From NCBI GenBank assembly GCA_947475245.1, contig CANJLW010000034.1, positions 1-46,867 of the forward strand: 46,867 bases of DNA, given 5' to 3'. Source of the stretch: Acetobacteraceae bacterium. Its GTDB lineage: Bacteria > Pseudomonadota > Alphaproteobacteria > Acetobacterales > Acetobacteraceae. The notes under the pieces were generated by a model. The model was not told where the DNA came from, did no database searches, and worked only from the letters and a program-made list of their open reading frames with translations. Position numbers and translations under genes: made by a program. This document shows, one piece after another, positions 44,133 to 46,867 of this stretch (position 1 is its first letter; each line of letters begins with the position of its first letter).

Positions 44133-45926
44133 TCAGGAGAAGTTGAAGTGCTTCTCGATGTCCTGTTTCAATTCACCCATGAACAGGTAGTACTGGTAGA
44201 AGCCGCCGTTGTAGTTGCCGTCCTGGCGGCGGTTATCTTCACCCTCGAAGTTATAGTAGCCGGGGGTGCATTCCTTGTTGCGGTTGGTTTTGCCGCGGTG
44301 CTTGATCACCTCGTCCACCCACCACTGCTCGGTTTCCGGCTTGGCATCGATCGTGGTGTAGCCGTTGTCGCGGACGTATTTGACGCAATCCGCGATGTGG
44401 CCGCCCTGCGTTTGCAGCATGAACGTCAGGTTGAACTGGAACGGCGCCTGATACCCGCCCATGATGAACAGGTTCGGGTAGCCCTGCGAGTGGATGCCGA
44501 ACACGGTGCGCATGCCGTCGGCATACTTGTCGTTCAGTTCCAGTCCGTTCTCGCCGCGGATGTCGTTATAGATCCCGGTCACCTGCACTTCGAAGCCGGT
44601 GGCATAGATCAGCACGTCGACCGGGTATTCCTTGCCCTCGAAGACCACGCCGCGTTCGTTGATCTCGGTGACGCCCTTGCCGTGGGTGTCGACCAGGTGA
44701 ACGTTCGGCAGGTTGAATGCCGGGAGGTATTCGTCGTCGTAGCAGGGGCGCTTGCAGCGATGCATGTACCAGGGCTTCAGCGCTTCGGCCGTTGCCTTGT
44801 CCTTCACGACTTCATCGACGCGCGCGTGGATGCGCATCTGATGTTCGATGTTCTGGTTTTCCTGGCGCTGGATCTTCACATCACGCGGCAGGGCGGCCAG
44901 ATCGGCCTTCTGCTGTTCGGTGAGCTGCGGCCCCTTCATGTGCTTGGCCAGACGTTCGGCCTGCCAGCCGGGCTTCAGCGACGCCGCCCACTGCGGATCG
45001 GTCGGGATATCGTCGCGGATGTCGATCGCCGACGGCGTGCGTTGGAACACATAGAGTTCCTTCGCGGCCCGCCCGACGCGCGGGATGATCTGCACGGCGG
45101 AGGCGCCAGTGCCGATGATGCCGACGACCTTGTCCTTGAGGTTGGACAGATCGCGACCGGTATAGGCGTAGTCGAAGCGCGAGGTATGGAAGGAATGACC
45201 CTTGAAGGTCTCCATCCCGTCAATGCGCGACAGCTTCGGCTTGGACAGGGTGCCGTTGGCGCAGATCACGAATTGCGCCGACAGGTTGTCGCCGCGATCG
45301 GTGGTCAGGCGCCAGAGTTTGGCTTTTTCGTCCCAGACGGTGGACGTGATTGTGGTCTGGAAGACCGCCAGTTCGTACAGGTTATACTTGCGGGCGATGG
45401 CCTGGCAGTGCGCGAAGATTTCCGGCCCCTTGGCGAAGAAGCTGCCGGGGACATAGCCGAGCTCGTCGAGGAGGGGGAGGTAGTCGTAGGCGGAGACGTC
45501 GCAGGCGGCGCCGGGGTAGCGATTCCAGTACCAGGTTCCGCCGACATCGCCGCCGCGTTCCACGATACGGATGCTTTGCACGCCGCGTTCGCGCAGGCGC
45601 GCGGCGGTCAGCAGGGCGGAAAAGCCGCCGCCGATGATCAGGCATTCGACGGTATCGTTCAGCGGCTCGCGCTCGATGATCGTCTCAACCCAGGGATCGA
45701 CTTCGTATTTGGCGAGTTCGCCGGTCAGTTCCGACGTGTACTGCGCGCGACCGTCGGGACGGTAGCTAAGGCGCAGATCGCGTTCGTCGGCGAATTTCTG
45801 TTTGATCTTCTCGTAGAATTCCTGCGGCTTATCGGTCGGCCGTAACGGGTCGAACGCGACGCGGACAGCCGCCTTGTTAGGGTCCTGCACCCGCGCGGTG
45901 GCGGGCTTTTCTTTTGTCTCGGACAT
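44133..45926 (-). CDS. Flavin-dependent Baeyer-Villiger monooxygenase (type I)
   Basis: A 597-residue FAD/NADPH enzyme that inserts oxygen next to a carbonyl to form esters or lactones. It has an N-terminal extension of about 90 residues, then the FAD motif IIGGGFSALLTAARL, GGTWYWNRYPGAACD, the BVMO fingerprint FKGHSFHTSRFD (FxGxxxHxxxF-D), the NADPH motif GIIGTGASAVQIIP, and the ATGF motif IYATGFE. The fingerprint separates it from plain flavin monooxygenases. The N-terminal extension resembles those of phenylacetone or cyclododecanone-type BVMOs. An ester-hydrolase partner is not adjacent. Confidence 0.9.
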   Translation of the reverse strand: MSETKEKPATARVQDPNKAAVRVAFDPLRPTDKPQEFYEKIKQKFADERDLRLSYRPDGRAQYTSELTGELAKYEVDPWVETIIEREPLNDTVECLIIGGGFSALLTAARLRERGVQSIRIVERGGDVGGTWYWNRYPGAACDVSAYDYLPLLDELGYVPGSFFAKGPEIFAHCQAIARKYNLYELAVFQTTITSTVWDEKAKLWRLTTDRGDNLSAQFVICANGTLSKPKLSRIDGMETFKGHSFHTSRFDYAYTGRDLSNLKDKVVGIIGTGASAVQIIPRVGRAAKELYVFQRTPSAIDIRDDIPTDPQWAASLKPGWQAERLAKHMKGPQLTEQQKADLAALPRDVKIQRQENQNIEHQMRIHARVDEVVKDKATAEALKPWYMHRCKRPCYDDEYLPAFNLPNVHLVDTHGKGVTEINERGVVFEGKEYPVDVLIYATGFEVQVTGIYNDIRGENGLELNDKYADGMRTVFGIHSQGYPNLFIMGGYQAPFQFNLTFMLQTQGGHIADCVKYVRDNGYTTIDAKPETEQWWVDEVIKHRGKTNRNKECTPGYYNFEGEDNRRQDGNYNGGFYQYYLFMGELKQDIEKHFNFS

Positions 45927-46033
45927 AGTCTGCTTCGTGCCTTCTGTATCGTCTGGTTACCGAATTCGCCGCGGGCGGAATGGCCTGCGGCGACGTTATC
46001 GCCTTATGATCTCAAACTCAACATTGACGCCGA

Positions 46034-46786
46034 TCAATGAAAGACTCGCCCGGAATCGATGACGATGGTCTGTCCCGTCATTGTTTCCGTGCGGCACATC
46101 GTCACCACCATGTCGGCGCAGTCGTCCTTGTCGGCGGCCTTCTTCAGCAGTGACCCAGACGCCGAACGCTCTACCTGTTCGGCCCGCAGGTTGGCCGTCG
46201 CGCGGGTTCCTTCGAGCAGCCCGGGCGCGACGCAGTTCACCAGGGTTTCCGGTGCCATCGCGACGGCCATGCAGCGCGTCAGATGGATCAGTCCCGCCTT
46301 CGCCACCGCATAAGCGATCGACGAGCCGGTCGGCGTCAGCCCGGCGACCGAGGAGATGTTGACCACCCGTCCCTGCCCTTGCGACTTCATGATCGGCGCG
46401 ACCGCTTTCGTCAGGCGCATCGGGCCGGTCAGATTGACGGCCATGATCTTGTCCCAGACTTCCTGCGTAAGGTCGTCGAGGTCGGGAAACGGGATCGATT
46501 TGTTATACGCCGCGTCATTGACCAGGATATCGAGGCGTCCGAACCGCGCGGTCACGTCGCCTACCAGCCGATCGACCGCCGCCGCATCCGTGATATCGCA
46601 GCCGAAAGCGGCGGCGTTGATCTGGTAGCGCGACGTCAGGTCGCGGGCGACGCCTTCCGCCTGCTCTCGGCTTTGAGCGTACATCACGGCGATGTGAACG
46701 CCTTCTTTCGCCAGCGCGTGACAGATGCGCTGTCCCAGCCCGCCGTTGCCGCCCGTGACCAGAGCCACCGCGCCTTTGAGTTCCAT
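46034..46786 (-). CDS. Classical SDR oxidoreductase (FabG-like)
   Basis: A 250-residue NAD(P)-dependent dehydrogenase with all standard motifs: TGGNGGLG (about 11-18), the N-N-A-G equivalent NDAAY, NISSVAG with the catalytic Ser, and YAVAKAG with Tyr and Lys. Loss of the second Asn and Gly in the NNAG motif (NDAA) is unusual but tolerated in some members. The ATG is preceded by AGGGACG. It may form a unit with the monooxygenase 107 bp downstream on the same strand, supplying or removing a ketone, but this is inferred from proximity only. Confidence 0.88.
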   Translation of the reverse strand: MELKGAVALVTGGNGGLGQRICHALAKEGVHIAVMYAQSREQAEGVARDLTSRYQINAAAFGCDITDAAAVDRLVGDVTARFGRLDILVNDAAYNKSIPFPDLDDLTQEVWDKIMAVNLTGPMRLTKAVAPIMKSQGQGRVVNISSVAGLTPTGSSIAYAVAKAGLIHLTRCMAVAMAPETLVNCVAPGLLEGTRATANLRAEQVERSASGSLLKKAADKDDCADMVVTMCRTETMTGQTIVIDSGRVFH

Positions 46787-46867
46787 GTGTCGTCCCTGTG
46801 TCGGTGTCCGCGCCGTTGCGCGTTCGACCGACAGATTGCGACCGAACCGTTCAATCAGGCAAGCTGG

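Noticed and set aside
43776-45845. 689-codon plus-strand open frame opposite the Baeyer-Villiger monooxygenase
   Set aside because: Shadow frame made of Val/Ala/Asp/Gly runs; the monooxygenase has complete motifs on the other strand.

Overview
The window reads as chromosomal DNA of a GC-rich Gram-negative alphaproteobacterium. Evidence includes a system I cytochrome c maturation cluster (ccmCDE plus a ccmG/dsbE thioredoxin), an SDHAF4-type succinate dehydrogenase assembly factor, a K+-independent proton pyrophosphatase, glnE, typA, ettA and ispE. Gene content (several dehalogenase-like and oxidoreductase genes, a CcmC/D/E/G block, PrpD/BVMO genes) would fit Rhodospirillales or Acetobacteraceae, but I cannot fix the genus from sequence alone.

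Layout. 1-1852 is a more A/T-rich accessory patch. It holds the end of an IS5-type insertion sequence, a CsgG-family gene cut off by that IS, and an OmpA-domain periplasmic protein. 1853-5805 holds a carboxymuconolactone-decarboxylase-like gene with no convincing start, an SDR with an abnormal active site, a PuuD-type amidase, a Bcr/CflA transporter and a YdhR-like protein. 5932-12909 holds typA, a MaoC-SDR fusion, a CBS protein, acs, a Rieske protein and an EVE-domain protein. 13002-15120 is ccmC-ccmD-ccmE-ccmG followed by sdhAF4. 15121-16579 is the tightly overlapped yggT-yggU(DUF167)-folD unit. tRNA-Ala and tRNA-Met follow, then an orphan oligopeptide-type binding protein, ispE and a TPR lipoprotein.

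21339-21954 is the most unusual stretch. It is a tandem duplication of about 300 bp between the TPR gene and ettA. Each copy carries a well-formed Shine-Dalgarno, a 26-residue hydrophobic small protein, a 5' stem-loop with a compensatory base-pair change between copies, a 3' stem-loop, and a possible long-range pairing that would mask the ribosome binding site. The upstream copy also carries an in-frame relic of the ettA 3' end. This resembles the architecture of type I toxin or other structured small-protein loci. I do not recognise it as a described family.

21858-35090 carries ettA, a CAU tRNA, hppA with a strong terminator, a DehI-like dehalogenase, an MFS transporter, a three-gene cobalt-type nitrile hydratase or thiocyanate hydrolase-like operon, a GGDEF/EAL protein, and the glnE-bcp pair. 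35108-46786 carries a large AsmA-like envelope protein, a type II haloacid dehalogenase, an NTF2-like protein, a GMC oxidoreductase, tRNA-Lys, a divergent iron-ADH-family protein, an MmgE/PrpD protein, a Baeyer-Villiger monooxygenase and an SDR. This last block looks like scattered organic-acid, ketone or xenobiotic catabolism rather than one evident pathway. I found no CRISPR array, rRNA, prophage or complete transposon.
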